Positions 51,846-61,809 are shown, counted from the stretch's first letter. The stretch is DNA of 64,000 nt from Mycobacterium sp. ITM-2016-00318 (GCF_002968285.2 NZ_CP134400.1:4402001-4466000), one strand, 5' to 3'. Notes: generated by a model not told the origin, from the sequence alone. Translations and numbers: made by a program.

Positions 51846-52943
51846 TTGGCGGGGCAACGGGCGTTCACATCTCCACACGGAGGCGCGACGAACGCTCGGC
51901 TCAGGTGGGTAGATCCCGAAGCCACTGAAATCACCGACATCATTCCGTTCAACGAGTTCGGGAAGCTTTCTGACCTGGAGTTTCATCACAGCTCCGCATT
52001 CGATCGCGAGGCTCAGGTCGTTCACGCCCCCGAGCTGGACGACATGCACCACACCGACGATCTGATCCCGTTGCGGCTCGCCGTGCCGTCGCGGTTCCGG
52101 CCGGAGGCCCGCGACGAGCGCCGCTCTTCTTCCTCGCGCGGTGCGCGAAATGCAACACACGCTTACCGCGACAGCAATACCGATGTCAGCAATGGCGTCG
52201 CGGCCACTGACATCTTCGACCTGAGCACCCGTCGCGCCGCCCAGCACCGCAAGGAGACCGCCGGCGCGGTCAAGGGCAGGCTGATGATCGCGGCGATGGC
52301 CGCAGGCGCCACCGCGGCGGCCGCGCACTCCGTGATCAACAACGACGACACCGCGACCGGCGACACCGTGCTCGCCGCCGACCAGTCGGCCATGGCGGGC
52401 GGTGCGATCACCGGCTCCTCCGACGGCATGCAGGTCGTCACTGTCGCGTCGGCGGTCGACTCAGTGGTGCACGCGGAGGAGATCACCAAGGCCGCCGCAT
52501 TCGCCCAGGAGCGGGCCGATCGCGAGGCCCGACTGCAGCGGCCGATGTTCGTGATGCCGACGAAGGGCGTCTTCACATCGGGCTTCGGTTACCGCTGGGG
52601 TGCGCTGCACGCCGGCGTCGACATCGCCAACTCGATCGGCACGCCGATCTACGCGGCCGCCGACGGAGTTGTCGTCGACGCGGGCCCGACTGCGGGCTAC
52701 GGCGCGTGGGTCAAGCTACGGCACGCCGACGGCACCGTCACGCTCTACGGCCACGTCAACACCTGGAACGTCAGCATCGGTCAGCGCGTGTGGGCCGGTG
52801 ACCAGATCGCCACCATCGGCAACCGCGGCAACTCCACTGGTCCGCACCTGCACTTCGAGGTGCACCAGAACGGCACCGACCGGATCGACCCGGTCGGATG
52901 GCTGGCCAAACGGGGCATCAGCCTCGGCGGCTACTCTCCGTAA
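51846..52943 (+). CDS. M23-family (LytM-like) peptidoglycan peptidase
   Basis: 365 residues from TTG 51846 behind AGAAGGA. A long hydrophilic N-terminus is followed by one hydrophobic segment (GRLMIAAMAAGATAAAAHSV, about 142–161). The C-terminal M23 domain has the zinc ligands in LHAGVDIANSIGTPIYAAAD (HxxxD) and GPHLHFEVHQN (HxH), plus VKLRHADGTVTLYGHV. The catalytic domain would lie outside the membrane, cutting peptide cross-links. Rv0950c orthologue. The next gene starts 2 bp after its stop. Confidence 0.92.
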   Translation: MAGQRAFTSPHGGATNARLRWVDPEATEITDIIPFNEFGKLSDLEFHHSSAFDREAQVVHAPELDDMHHTDDLIPLRLAVPSRFRPEARDERRSSSSRGARNATHAYRDSNTDVSNGVAATDIFDLSTRRAAQHRKETAGAVKGRLMIAAMAAGATAAAAHSVINNDDTATGDTVLAADQSAMAGGAITGSSDGMQVVTVASAVDSVVHAEEITKAAAFAQERADREARLQRPMFVMPTKGVFTSGFGYRWGALHAGVDIANSIGTPIYAAADGVVVDAGPTAGYGAWVKLRHADGTVTLYGHVNTWNVSIGQRVWAGDQIATIGNRGNSTGPHLHFEVHQNGTDRIDPVGWLAKRGISLGGYSP

Positions 52944-52944
52944 T

Positions 52945-53532
52945 GTGAGTGACGCGGACCTTCCCGACAAGTCCGTCGAGAAGTCGTCTCCGTCATCTGA
53001 TGGGCTCGCCGCGCCCAAAACGGGCATCATCCGGCGTACGCCAACGGGATCGTTGCCGACGCTCGACGAGCCGCAGACCACTCACATCGGGACCCACACC
53101 CATCCGGAATCGCAGACCACCTATATTCCGCAGGCCAAGCCGGTTTCGATCCGGGGCCGCAACGCAATGCGGCCGAAGATGGCCGCCACGACAGCGGTCT
53201 CTGCGATCCTCAGCGGATGGGCGACCGCCGTCATCGCCACCGACCTCATCACCGGCTGGTGGGCGTCTGACCGGCTGTTCTGCGTCGCGGTCGGCTTCCT
53301 GACGCTGGTGTCGGCGGGCGCGCTCATCGGCGGGGTGATCGCGCTGCTGCTTCGTCGGCGGATGGCCAGGGTTCTCGTCGTCGTCGGTTCGGTGATCGGG
53401 CTGTTGATCTTCGCGAGCCTGTTCGTGGCGGGCGCCAAGCTGGCGCCGGTGGTCTATGCGATCCCCGCGCTGCCGGTGATCACGATCGTGCTGGCGCTGC
53501 TTCCGGCCACCGCCCGGTGGGCCCGGTCCTAG
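52945..53532 (+). CDS. Membrane protein of unknown function downstream of the M23 peptidase
   Basis: 195 residues from GTG 52945, directly behind the peptidase stop. A disordered N-terminus with repeated Thr/His/Pro (EPQTTHIGTHTHPESQTTYI) precedes four hydrophobic segments: AVSAILSGWATAVIATDLI, VAVGFLTLVSAGALIGGVIA, VLVVVGSVIGLLIFASLFVA and VVYAIPALPVITIVLALLPA. No family recognised. Close coupling suggests it works with the peptidase. Its stop shares CTAG with the convergent uvrD1 stop. Confidence 0.75.
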   Translation: MSDADLPDKSVEKSSPSSDGLAAPKTGIIRRTPTGSLPTLDEPQTTHIGTHTHPESQTTYIPQAKPVSIRGRNAMRPKMAATTAVSAILSGWATAVIATDLITGWWASDRLFCVAVGFLTLVSAGALIGGVIALLLRRRMARVLVVVGSVIGLLIFASLFVAGAKLAPVVYAIPALPVITIVLALLPATARWARS

Positions 53533-55835
53533 AGCTTGCTGATCGGCGCGTGGTTGTGCATCAGCTTGACGCGGCCTGCGCTGCCGAAGTCGATCAGCGA
53601 CATCGCCGATTCGCCCATGCCGGACACCTCCTCGACGCGGCCGAGGCCGTACTTGTCGTGGGTGACGCGGTCGCCGGCCTCCAGCACGATCAACGGGCGC
53701 TTACCCGCCGACGAACGCGCCGGCGACGGCCGGGGCGTGCCGAAGCGGCCCGCACCGCTGAGCGGTGCCGACAAGGACGGCGCCGGGTCGGTGCGACGCC
53801 AGTTGATGAGCTCCTGCGGAATCTCGCGGAGGAACCGCGACTCGGGATTGAGCATCGGCTGACCCCACGACGACCGGACCTTCGCCCGGCTCACGTAAAG
53901 GCGTTGCCGCGCACGGGTTATACCGACGTAGGCCAGCCGCCGCTCCTCGGACAACTCGGCGGGATCGCCGAGCGCCCGCATGTGCGGAAACATGCCGTCC
54001 TCCCAGCCCGTCACGAACACGACGGGGAACTCCAGGCCCTTGGCGGTGTGCAACGTCATCATCGTCACCACGCCCGCACCGTGCTCGGGTAGTTCGTCGG
54101 CGTCGGCCACCAGCGATACCCGCTCGAGGAACTTCGCCAGCACGCCCGTGTCGGGGATGTCCTCATCGTCGAGGTCGGTGCCCAGCGCCTCGGCGTTGGC
54201 CAGGTCGGTGCTGAACTCGTGTGCGACGCTGACCAATTCGTTCAGGTTGTCCAGCCGTGCGAGATCCTGCGGATCGCTGGACGCCTCCAGCTCCGCGCGG
54301 TAGCCGGTGCGGTCCAGCACCGCCTCGACCAGTTCCCCCAGCTCGCCGTCGAGACGGCCCCGCAGATCGTCGAGCAGTTCGACGAAGCCAGCGATGCACT
54401 TCTCGGCGCGGGTGTTCAGCATCGGCACCCTGCCCTCGGCGGCCGCCTGCAGCGCATCGTTGAAGCTGCCGCCGGTGTTCTCGGCATAGACCGCGACGCA
54501 CGCCTCTGCGCGGTCGCCGATGCCGCGTCGCGGGGTGTTCAGGATGCGTCGCATGCTCACCGAATCGCCCGGATTGTCGAGCACCCTCAGATAGGCGACG
54601 ATGTCGCGGATCTCCCTACGCTCGTAAAAGCGAACGCCGCCAACAACTTTGTAGGGGATGCCGGCGCGGATGAACACCTCTTCCAGCGCACGCGACGAGT
54701 TGTTGGTGCGGTAGAACACCGCGACGTCGTTGTACGTGATCTCCTTGCGGTCGGCCAGCGCGTCGATCTCCTCGGCGACGAACCGCGCCTCGTCGTGCTC
54801 GTTGTCGGCGACATAGCCGACGATCAGCTCACCCTCGCCCGCGTCGGTCCACAACCGCTTCTCGCGGCGCCCCGCGTTGCGGGAGATGACGGAGTTGGCC
54901 GCCGACAGGATGTTCTGCGTCGAGCGGTAATTCTGTTCGAGCAGAATCGTTCTGGCATCGGGGAAGTCGCGCTCGAAGTCCTCGATGTTGCGGATGGTGG
55001 CGCCGCGGAACGCGTAGATCGACTGGTCGGCGTCGCCCACCACGCAGAGTTCGGCGGGCGTGATGCCGTCGATGGTGGTCTCTGTGCCGACGAGCTCGCG
55101 CACCAGCACGTACTGCGCATGGTTGGTGTCCTGGTACTCGTCGACGAGGATGTGCCGGAAGCGGCGCCGGTAGTACTGGGCGATCTGCGGAAAGGCTTGC
55201 AGCACAGCGACTGTCTCGCCGATGAGGTCGTCGAAGTCGAGCGCGTTGGCCGACCGCAGCCTGCGCTGGTACTCCCCGTACACCTCGGCGATGATGCGGG
55301 CCAGGTCGTCCTCGGCCTCTGATGCCTCCGCGGCGGCCTGCTCGGGCCCGATCAGCTCGTTCTTCAGGTTGGAGATCCCGTTGGCCAGCAACCGCGGGGA
55401 GTGCCGCTTGGTGTCCAGGCCCATGTCCTTGCCGATCATCAGCAGCAGCCGCCGCGAGTCGTCGGCGTCATAGATCGAGAAGTTGGAGTTCAGCCCCGGC
55501 AGCAGCGAGGCCTGGTTGCGCAGGATCCGCACGCAGGTCGAGTGGAACGTCGACACCCACATCGCGCGGGCCCGCGGACCGATCAGCCCCACCACCCGCT
55601 CGCGCATCTCGGCGGCGGCCTTGTTGGTGAACGTGATGGCCAGCACCTGGCCGACGCCGACGTCGCGGGCGGCCAGCAGGTAGGCGATCCGGCGGGTGAG
55701 CACGGCCGTCTTACCCGAGCCCGCCCCGGCGACGATGAGCAGCGGCGAGCCTTCATGCAGCACCGCCTGGCGCTGCTGGGGGTTGAGCCCGTCAAGAAGC
55801 TCGTCGGCCTGCGAATCGGTCACGTGCACACTCAT
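53529..55835 (-). CDS. uvrD1: ATP-dependent DNA helicase UvrD1 (PcrA/UvrD family)
   Basis: 768 residues. Superfamily 1A motifs: Q-motif LNPQQRQAVLHEG, Walker A LLIVAGAGSGKTAVLTRRIA, motif II HILVDEYQDTNHAQY, motif III VVGDADQSIYAFRGA, motif V TLHTAKGLEFPVVF and motif VI RLAYVGITRARQRLY. A C-terminal Tudor-like domain (ALRVTHDKYGLGRVEE-type, DFGSAGRVKLMHNHAP) matches the region that binds Ku or RNA polymerase in mycobacteria. Works in nucleotide-excision repair and replication-fork restart. Rv0949 orthologue. Confidence 0.96.
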   Translation of the reverse strand: MSVHVTDSQADELLDGLNPQQRQAVLHEGSPLLIVAGAGSGKTAVLTRRIAYLLAARDVGVGQVLAITFTNKAAAEMRERVVGLIGPRARAMWVSTFHSTCVRILRNQASLLPGLNSNFSIYDADDSRRLLLMIGKDMGLDTKRHSPRLLANGISNLKNELIGPEQAAAEASEAEDDLARIIAEVYGEYQRRLRSANALDFDDLIGETVAVLQAFPQIAQYYRRRFRHILVDEYQDTNHAQYVLVRELVGTETTIDGITPAELCVVGDADQSIYAFRGATIRNIEDFERDFPDARTILLEQNYRSTQNILSAANSVISRNAGRREKRLWTDAGEGELIVGYVADNEHDEARFVAEEIDALADRKEITYNDVAVFYRTNNSSRALEEVFIRAGIPYKVVGGVRFYERREIRDIVAYLRVLDNPGDSVSMRRILNTPRRGIGDRAEACVAVYAENTGGSFNDALQAAAEGRVPMLNTRAEKCIAGFVELLDDLRGRLDGELGELVEAVLDRTGYRAELEASSDPQDLARLDNLNELVSVAHEFSTDLANAEALGTDLDDEDIPDTGVLAKFLERVSLVADADELPEHGAGVVTMMTLHTAKGLEFPVVFVTGWEDGMFPHMRALGDPAELSEERRLAYVGITRARQRLYVSRAKVRSSWGQPMLNPESRFLREIPQELINWRRTDPAPSLSAPLSGAGRFGTPRPSPARSSAGKRPLIVLEAGDRVTHDKYGLGRVEEVSGMGESAMSLIDFGSAGRVKLMHNHAPISKL

Positions 55836-55870
55836 GTCTGCCCCAACTTACCGCTGCGATGGGACATTCT

Positions 55871-55900
55871 TTGCGCTGGCGGCGGGCCGGATGGCACACT
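55871..55900 (+). promoter_or_regulatory. Possible promoter of the chorismate mutase leader transcript
   Basis: TTGCGC at 55871–55876 and CACACT at 55895–55900 are 18 bp apart. This places transcription start at about 55907, the G of the leader GTG codon, so the leader peptide would be leaderless. Confidence 0.4.
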
Positions 55901-55906
55901 TATTTC

Positions 55907-55966
55907 GTGCTCATCACGCAGCGTCGATTTTTCTACGGGTACCGGCCAGCGGTGCCCGTGGTCTAG
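55907..55966 (+). CDS. Leader peptide rich in Phe and Tyr (attenuator of the chorismate mutase gene)
   Basis: A 19-codon ORF, GTG to TAG, encoding a peptide whose middle reads RRFFYGYR, that is four aromatic residues in five positions. A GC-rich hairpin begins 12 bp after its stop and the chorismate mutase start is about 105 bp downstream. This is the classical layout of ribosome-mediated attenuation: stalling at Phe/Tyr codons would prevent terminator formation. An attenuator at the chorismate mutase gene of Corynebacterium glutamicum has been reported, which supports the reading. Too short to be a functional protein. Confidence 0.65.
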   Translation: MLITQRRFFYGYRPAVPVV

Positions 55967-55977
55967 CTGCTTCGTCA

Positions 55978-56010
55978 GAGCCCCGCGGTCCGCTTCCGGA
56001 TCCGGGGCTC
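55978..56010 (+). terminator. Attenuator terminator hairpin before the chorismate mutase gene
   Basis: GAGCCCCG (55978–55985) pairs exactly with CGGGGCTC (56003–56010), followed by GTCTCTTGTG. It sits between the aromatic leader ORF and the chorismate mutase gene. The T-content after the stem is modest. Confidence 0.6.
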
Positions 56011-56072
56011 GTCTCTTGTGTGAGGCCCGAAACCGGATGGATCGCAGCCCACACAATGAGGAGTCCAACAAT

Positions 56073-56336
56073 ATGTCTATCGAAACGGAACCCGTGGCCG
56101 ACATCGACGATCTTCGCCAGGAGATCGACCGACTCGACGCCGAGATCCTTGCCGCAGTGAAGCGTCGCACCGAGGTGTCGAAGCTCATCGGCAAAGCCCG
56201 GATGGCCTCCGGCGGCACCAGGCTGGTGCACAGCCGCGAGATGAAGGTGATCGAGCGCTTCAGCGAGCTCGGCCCCGAGGGCAAGGACCTGGCGCTGCTG
56301 CTGCTCCGCCTGGGCCGCGGCCGCCTCGGCCACTGA
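56073..56336 (+). CDS. Intracellular chorismate mutase (AroQ-delta)
   Basis: 87 residues from ATG 56073, preferred because GAGGAG precedes it at 10 bp; an in-frame ATG at 56037 would add 12 residues. The AroQ helix pattern DDLRQEIDRLDAEILAAVKR RTEVSKLIGKAR is split by conserved Arg and Lys residues, and the C-terminus LLLRLGRGRLGH is typical of the mycobacterial enzyme that is boosted by DAHP synthase. It converts chorismate to prephenate for Phe and Tyr. Rv0948c orthologue. Control by the aromatic leader fits the pathway. Confidence 0.93.
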   Translation: MSIETEPVADIDDLRQEIDRLDAEILAAVKRRTEVSKLIGKARMASGGTRLVHSREMKVIERFSELGPEGKDLALLLLRLGRGRLGH

Positions 56337-56394
56337 CCGTTCGCGATTTCGGCGCGCTGGCGTGCGCTGAGCGTCGATTACCGCGCCGAAATCG

Positions 56395-58428
56395 CTATTT
56401 GCGCAGCGCGTCCTCGAGCCACGGCGTCAGCCACTCCACCGCTTCCGGCGTCGGGTGAAGGCCGTCCATCCGCATCTTGATGCCGTCGACCCGGTTGGTG
56501 TAATAGCCGTTGGGGCACAGCTTCTCGTTGAGGTCGAGCACCGTCGCGTTCTTGCGGCCTGCGACGGTGCGCCGCACCAACGTGTTCCACGCGTCGACGC
56601 GATCGGGCTCGTCCTCCGGGTACAGCGATCCGTCGGGTTGTTCGCCGCGCCGGTTGTACGGCGTCGTCGTCACCACGACGGGGGCGCCCGTCGAGCCGAG
56701 GATGTCGATGGCACGCCGGAGTTCACCGCCGAGGTACGCATTGAAGGCCTTGTCGCCGACATGCGTCCAGTGCCCTTCGTTGACGCGGTCGACGGTCTCC
56801 CAGCGGCCGATGATCAGCAGCGCGACGTCGGGCTTGGCGTGGCTGATCCGCTGCGCCCAGCGGGAAGGCCAGCTCTCGCACTCAGGTTTCTGGGTCAGGG
56901 TCTCGCCCGTCGACCGGTACGGCCCGCCGCGCGCGACGCCGCAGCCGATGGTGGTGAAGTCGACGAACTTGAAGCCCGGCGTCGGCGGCAGATAGCGCAT
57001 CATCGTCCACGCCATCGAGTCCCCGAACACCGCGACGGTGCGGGTGCCCGGCGTCAGCCGCGCGGTGCCGCCGATCTCGACCGGCACCTCCGGATGCGCG
57101 GCAGCGGCGAGCACGTCGGGGCCGATGGGACGCTCGCCGTCCTGCCTGATGCCGACCGGGACGACGACCATCGTCGCAACCGCCGCGGTGGCCAGCGTCG
57201 CGGCGGCCAGCCGCAACTGCGGCACGTGCACGGGGCGCCAGCGCTTGATCGGCTGCTCGATCAGCCACCACGAGATCGCCGCGACGGTCACCGTCGCCAC
57301 CGCCCGGATCGCGAACAGCGACATCCCCGTCAGCCCGGTGCGCTCGCCGTTGAGCGCCAGGAAGATCGGCCAGTGCCAGAGGTAGACGCCGTAGGAGATG
57401 ACGCCCAGCCAGACCAGCGGCGGGAAAGCCAACACGCGCGCCACCAGCCCGCGCTGCTCAAGCGCGACCGGGGCGACGATGAAGATCGCCGCGAGCGCCA
57501 CCACGATCAGCAGGCCGCGACGGAACTCCGGGACGCTGCCCGTCGCGAAGTGCGCCACCACGCCGAGCATCGTCAGCCCGATCACCGGGAGGATCTGCGC
57601 GATCCAGCGGCCCCACCGCGCCCGAATCTGCGAGCCGTAGCGCGCCAGCGCGGGCCAATCCTGGACCAGCAGCGCGGCCGCCGCAGCACCGACGAGCAGC
57701 GCCTGCACGCGGGTGTCGGTGCCGAAGTAGACACGGTTCAGCGAGTCCTCCGACACCATCAGGCATGACGCGACCGCTGACGCCGCCGCACCCGCGAGCG
57801 CGACGCCGACGACGACCATGCGGACCGTGCGCAGCGTCGGCTCGCTGCCGCGGCGCCTGACGAGCAATGCGACTGCGACGGCGACGGCGAGCAGCACCAG
57901 CGGCCATAAGACGTAGTACTGCTCCTCCACCGCAAGCGACCAGGTGTGCTGCAGCGGCGACGGCGGATCGCCCTGGGTGAAGTAGTCGGTTTCGCGGAAC
58001 ACGAAGACCCAGTTGGCCACCCAGAAGAAGGCGCCGACGGCGTCGTCGCGCACCGCGGCGACGGCATTCGAAGGGAACAGCTCGCGCAGCACGACGACCG
58101 CCAGCACCATCACGATCAGCGCGGGCAGCAGCCGCCGGGCCCGACGCACCCAGAACCCCGGCAGATCGATCGTGCCGGTGCGGCCGAGTTCGTCGAGCAG
58201 CAGCGACGTGATCAAAAATCCGCTCAGCACGAAGAACACGTCGACGCCGATGAAGCCGCCCGAGACACCCGGGATGCCAGCGTGATCGGCCAGCACGAGC
58301 CCGACGGCCACCGCGCGGATACCGTCCAGCGCGGGGATGCCGTTACCGCGCCGGGGCCGCGCAGATGCCCTCGGCGCGCCGCGGTCGATGGCGCGTTCGG
58401 GCGCCGCGACCCACCGGTGGCCACTCAC
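56395..58428 (-). CDS. Acyltransferase family 3 / SGNH-hydrolase fusion (O-acyltransferase, OafA-like)
   Basis: 677 residues from GTG 58428; a longer frame to 58473 would begin inside a terminator hairpin. The membrane acyltransferase domain (about 1–375) starts NGIPALDGIRAVAVGLVLAD and has FIGVDVFFVLSGFLITSLLL and HTWSLAVEEQYYVLWPLVLL. About ten helices follow. The C-terminal SGNH-like domain carries TVAVFGDSMAWTMMRYLPPT (catalytic Ser), IIGRWE and MDGLHPT (Asp/His). Such proteins O-acetylate or acylate envelope glycans. It is not part of the M. tuberculosis block between Rv0948c and pgi, so it looks like an insertion. Confidence 0.87.
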   Translation of the reverse strand: MSGHRWVAAPERAIDRGAPRASARPRRGNGIPALDGIRAVAVGLVLADHAGIPGVSGGFIGVDVFFVLSGFLITSLLLDELGRTGTIDLPGFWVRRARRLLPALIVMVLAVVVLRELFPSNAVAAVRDDAVGAFFWVANWVFVFRETDYFTQGDPPSPLQHTWSLAVEEQYYVLWPLVLLAVAVAVALLVRRRGSEPTLRTVRMVVVGVALAGAAASAVASCLMVSEDSLNRVYFGTDTRVQALLVGAAAAALLVQDWPALARYGSQIRARWGRWIAQILPVIGLTMLGVVAHFATGSVPEFRRGLLIVVALAAIFIVAPVALEQRGLVARVLAFPPLVWLGVISYGVYLWHWPIFLALNGERTGLTGMSLFAIRAVATVTVAAISWWLIEQPIKRWRPVHVPQLRLAAATLATAAVATMVVVPVGIRQDGERPIGPDVLAAAAHPEVPVEIGGTARLTPGTRTVAVFGDSMAWTMMRYLPPTPGFKFVDFTTIGCGVARGGPYRSTGETLTQKPECESWPSRWAQRISHAKPDVALLIIGRWETVDRVNEGHWTHVGDKAFNAYLGGELRRAIDILGSTGAPVVVTTTPYNRRGEQPDGSLYPEDEPDRVDAWNTLVRRTVAGRKNATVLDLNEKLCPNGYYTNRVDGIKMRMDGLHPTPEAVEWLTPWLEDALRK

Positions 58429-58453
58429 CGATTGAATCTTTCCCGCGCGAGCA

Positions 58454-58500
58454 GACGCAAAAGTCCCCGACACGCCGGGCGCCGGGGACCTTTTGCGTTC
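58454..58500. terminator. Strong bidirectional terminator downstream of gabD
   Basis: GACGCAAAAG-TCCCCG and CGGGGA-CCTTTTGCGT form a long stem with A/T-rich flanks, giving T-rich 3' ends in both directions. It separates the gabD transcript from the acyltransferase gene. Confidence 0.85.
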
Positions 58501-58532
58501 CCCAGCTTCGCGTGGGCCCAGCTCGCGGGCGA

Positions 58533-59981
58533 CTATTTAGTCAGCGCGATGTACTTCGTGTCGAGATACTCGTCGATGCCCTCGAATCCACCTTCGCGGC
58601 CGAAACCGGACTCCTTGACACCGCCGAACGGCGCAGCGGCATCGGAGATGACCCCCCGGTTCACACCCACCATGCCGGAGGCGACGCCCTCGGCCGCGCG
58701 CAGCGCCCGGTCGAGGTCGCGGGTGTAGATGTAGGCGGCCAGGCCGTACTCGGTGTCGTTGGCGGCCGCGATGCCCTCCTCCTCGGTGTCGAAGCCGGTG
58801 ATCGGCGCGACGGGCCCGAACACCTCCTCCTTGAGGATGCGCGCGTCGACGGGCACGTCGGCCAGCACGGTGGCGGGGTAGAAGTTGCCGGGCCCCGAGG
58901 GGGCGACGCCGCCGACGGCGACCGTGGCACCCTTCGACACCGCGTCGGACACCAGATCCGACACCGTGGCCACCTGCTTGGCGTTGATCAGCGGCCCGAG
59001 GGTGGCCGACTCGTCGATGCCCTTGCCGAGCTGGAACTCACTCATCCGCTTGACCAGCTTCTCGGTGAACTCCTCGCGCACGGAGTTCGCGACGTGGAAC
59101 CGGTTGGCGGCCGTGCATGCTTCGCCACCGTTGCGCATCTTGGCAAGGATCGCGCCTTCGACGGCGGCGTCGACGTCGGCGTCGTCGAATACGACGAACG
59201 GCGCGTTGCCGCCCAACTCCATCGAGGTCCGCAGCAGCGCGTCCGATGACTGCTTGACGAGCGCCTTGCCCACGCCCGTCGACCCGGTGAAGGTCAGCTT
59301 GCGAAGGCGCCCGTCGTCGATCAGCGCTGTGGTGACCTCGCGGGGGTTGTTGGTGGGCAGCACCGACAGCACGCCCTTGGGCAGGCCCGCGTCGTCCATC
59401 AACTTGGCCAGCAACAGCATCGTCAGCGGGGTCTCCTGTGCCGGCTTGACGATCATGGTGCAGCCCGCCGCGACCGCGGGCCCGATCTTGCGGGTGCCCA
59501 TCGCGAGCGGGAAGTTCCACGGCGTGATCGCGTAGCAGGGGCCGACGGGCTGCTTGGTGACGATGATGCGGCCGGTTCCGGCGGGGCTCGGGGTGTAGCG
59601 GCCGTGGATGCGCACCGCTTCTTCGGCGAACCAGCGGAAGAATTCCGCGCCGTAGGTGACCTCACCCATGCTCTCGCGCAGCACCTTGCCCATTTCCAGG
59701 GTCATCAGCGTCGCGAGATCTTCGGCGCGTTCGGTGATCTTCTCGAAGACCGCCCGCAGCACCTCGCCGCGCTTGCGCGGCGCCGTGTCCGCCCACTCCT
59801 CCTGCGCCGCGGCGGCAGCGTCGAGTGCGGCGATCGCGTCCTCGGCGGTGGCGTTGGCCACCGACACCAGAACCGAGTCGTCGGACGGGTCGAGGACGTC
59901 GAACGTCGACGAACCCTTGCGCTCCTCACCGCCGATCCAGATGCCGGTGGGGACGGATTTCAACAGAGCGGAGGTATCCAT
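58533..59981 (-). CDS. gabD: NAD(P)-dependent succinate-semialdehyde dehydrogenase
   Basis: 482 residues. Aldehyde dehydrogenase marks: [36 protein letters not shown], catalytic Glu in [13 protein letters not shown] and catalytic Cys in [14 protein letters not shown], plus [11 protein letters not shown]. Close to GabD enzymes that oxidise succinic semialdehyde to succinate, linking GABA and TCA metabolism; other aldehydes are possible. Divergent from pgi. Confidence 0.9.
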   Translation of the reverse strand: MDTSALLKSVPTGIWIGGEERKGSSTFDVLDPSDDSVLVSVANATAEDAIAALDAAAAAQEEWADTAPRKRGEVLRAVFEKITERAEDLATLMTLEMGKVLRESMGEVTYGAEFFRWFAEEAVRIHGRYTPSPAGTGRIIVTKQPVGPCYAITPWNFPLAMGTRKIGPAVAAGCTMIVKPAQETPLTMLLLAKLMDDAGLPKGVLSVLPTNNPREVTTALIDDGRLRKLTFTGSTGVGKALVKQSSDALLRTSMELGGNAPFVVFDDADVDAAVEGAILAKMRNGGEACTAANRFHVANSVREEFTEKLVKRMSEFQLGKGIDESATLGPLINAKQVATVSDLVSDAVSKGATVAVGGVAPSGPGNFYPATVLADVPVDARILKEEVFGPVAPITGFDTEEEGIAAANDTEYGLAAYIYTRDLDRALRAAEGVASGMVGVNRGVISDAAAPFGGVKESGFGREGGFEGIDEYLDTKYIALTK

Positions 59982-60029
59982 GACTCTCTCTTACACCTTT
60001 GTTCAAATGGCCGCACTAGGGTCGGAGGA

Positions 60030-61730
60030 ATGACCGCCGACGAGCGCTCGCGCGAGGAACAGACGAGCACAGTAACCGAGCAGATCCCCGACATCTCAGC
60101 CATTCCAGCATGGCAGGCCCTGCAGCGGCATCACGATCAGATCCGCGACAAACACATCCGAGATCTCTTCGACGAGGACCCCGCCCGCGGAACCGAACTG
60201 GCGCTGACGGTCGGCGACATGTACATCGACTACAGCAAGCACCGGATCACCCGCGAAACGCTGACACTGCTGGTTGACCTGGCGCGAGCCGCACATCTGG
60301 AACAGCGCCGCGACGCCATGTATTCCGGTGTGCACATCAACACCTCGGAGGATCGCGCCGTCCTGCACACCGCCCTGCGTCAGCCGCGCGGAGTCGGGCT
60401 GACCGTGGACGGCCAGGACGTCGTCACCGACGTGCACGAGGTGCTCGACCGGATGGGCGAGTTCACCGACAGGCTGCGCAGCGGCGAGTGGACCGGTGCG
60501 ACGGGCCAGCGGATCGCATGCGTGGTCAACATCGGTATCGGTGGTTCCGACCTCGGCCCGGTGATGGTGTACGAGGCGTTGCGGCACTACGCCGACGCGG
60601 GCATCGCGTGCCGGTTCGTGTCCAACGTCGACCCCGCCGACCTAGTGGCCAAGCTCGACGGACTCGACCCGGCCACAACGCTTTTCATCGTCGCATCGAA
60701 GACGTTCTCCACCCTGGAGACGTTGACGAACGCGACCGCGGCGCGGCGCTGGCTGACCGAGACGCTCGGCGACGCGGCGGTGGCCAAACACTTCGTCGCG
60801 GTGTCGACGAACAAGAAACTGGTCGACGACTTCGGCATCAACACCGACAACATGTTCGGCTTCTGGGACTGGGTGGGCGGCCGCTACTCCGTCGACTCGG
60901 CGATCGGGCTGTCGGTGATGGCCGCGATCGGCAAGGAGCGGTTCGCCGAATTCCTCGCAGGCTTCCACATCGTCGACGAGCACTTCAAAACCGCGCCGCT
61001 GGAGGCGAATGCGCCTGCGCTGCTTGGCCTCATCGGCCTCTGGTACAACAATTTCTTCGGCGCGCAGTCGCGGGCGGTGCTGCCGTACTCGAACGACATG
61101 TCGCGTTTCGCCGCCTATCTGCAGCAGCTGACGATGGAGTCCAACGGCAAGTCCGTGCACGCCGACGGGTCACCGGTGACCACCGACACCGGCGAGATCT
61201 TCTGGGGCGAGCCGGGAACCAACGGCCAGCACGCGTTCTACCAACTGCTGCATCAGGGCACGCGGTTGATCCCCGCCGACTTCATCGGGTTCAGCCAGCC
61301 CACCGACGACCTGGCCACCGCCGACGGCACCGGCAGCATGCACGATCTGTTGATGAGCAACTTCTTCGCGCAGACGCAGGTGCTGGCGTTCGGCAAGACC
61401 GCCGAGGAGATCGCCGCGGAAGGCACACCGTCAGAAGTGGTGCCGCACAAGGTGATGCCGGGCAACCGGCCGTCGACGTCGATCCTCGGAACACAGTTGA
61501 CACCGTCGATCATCGGCCAGCTGATCGCGCTCTACGAGCATCAGGTCTTCACCGAGGGCGTGGTCTGGGGTATCGACTCGTTCGACCAGTGGGGCGTCGA
61601 GCTGGGCAAGACGCAGGCCAAGGCGCTGCTGCCGGTGCTCACCGGTGACGCGTCGCCGCCGAAGCAGTCGGACAGCTCGACCGACGCCCTTGTGCGGCAT
61701 TACAGGGCGGAGCGCGGTAGATCAGCCTGA
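60030..61730 (+). CDS. pgi: Glucose-6-phosphate isomerase
   Basis: 566 residues from ATG 60030; the N-terminus is about 13 residues longer than in M. tuberculosis and the true start may be later. Signatures: [100 protein letters not shown] (catalytic His) and [16 protein letters not shown]. Glycolysis/gluconeogenesis enzyme. Rv0946c orthologue. Confidence 0.97.
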   Translation: MTADERSREEQTSTVTEQIPDISAIPAWQALQRHHDQIRDKHIRDLFDEDPARGTELALTVGDMYIDYSKHRITRETLTLLVDLARAAHLEQRRDAMYSGVHINTSEDRAVLHTALRQPRGVGLTVDGQDVVTDVHEVLDRMGEFTDRLRSGEWTGATGQRIACVVNIGIGGSDLGPVMVYEALRHYADAGIACRFVSNVDPADLVAKLDGLDPATTLFIVASKTFSTLETLTNATAARRWLTETLGDAAVAKHFVAVSTNKKLVDDFGINTDNMFGFWDWVGGRYSVDSAIGLSVMAAIGKERFAEFLAGFHIVDEHFKTAPLEANAPALLGLIGLWYNNFFGAQSRAVLPYSNDMSRFAAYLQQLTMESNGKSVHADGSPVTTDTGEIFWGEPGTNGQHAFYQLLHQGTRLIPADFIGFSQPTDDLATADGTGSMHDLLMSNFFAQTQVLAFGKTAEEIAAEGTPSEVVPHKVMPGNRPSTSILGTQLTPSIIGQLIALYEHQVFTEGVVWGIDSFDQWGVELGKTQAKALLPVLTGDASPPKQSDSSTDALVRHYRAERGRSA

Positions 61731-61750
61731 GAAACCTCGCCCGCGAAATG

Positions 61751-61793
61751 GCATTCCGGCAGACAAATGTCGAGAGGGGGCCTGCCGGTATGC
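61751..61793. terminator. Hairpin between pgi and the SDR gene
   Basis: GCATTCCGGCAG (61751–61762) pairs with CTGCCGGTATGC (61782–61793) with one mismatch, between convergent genes. A likely bidirectional terminator without a T-tract. Confidence 0.6.
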
Positions 61794-61809
61794 AATCTCG
61801 CGAGAAAGA

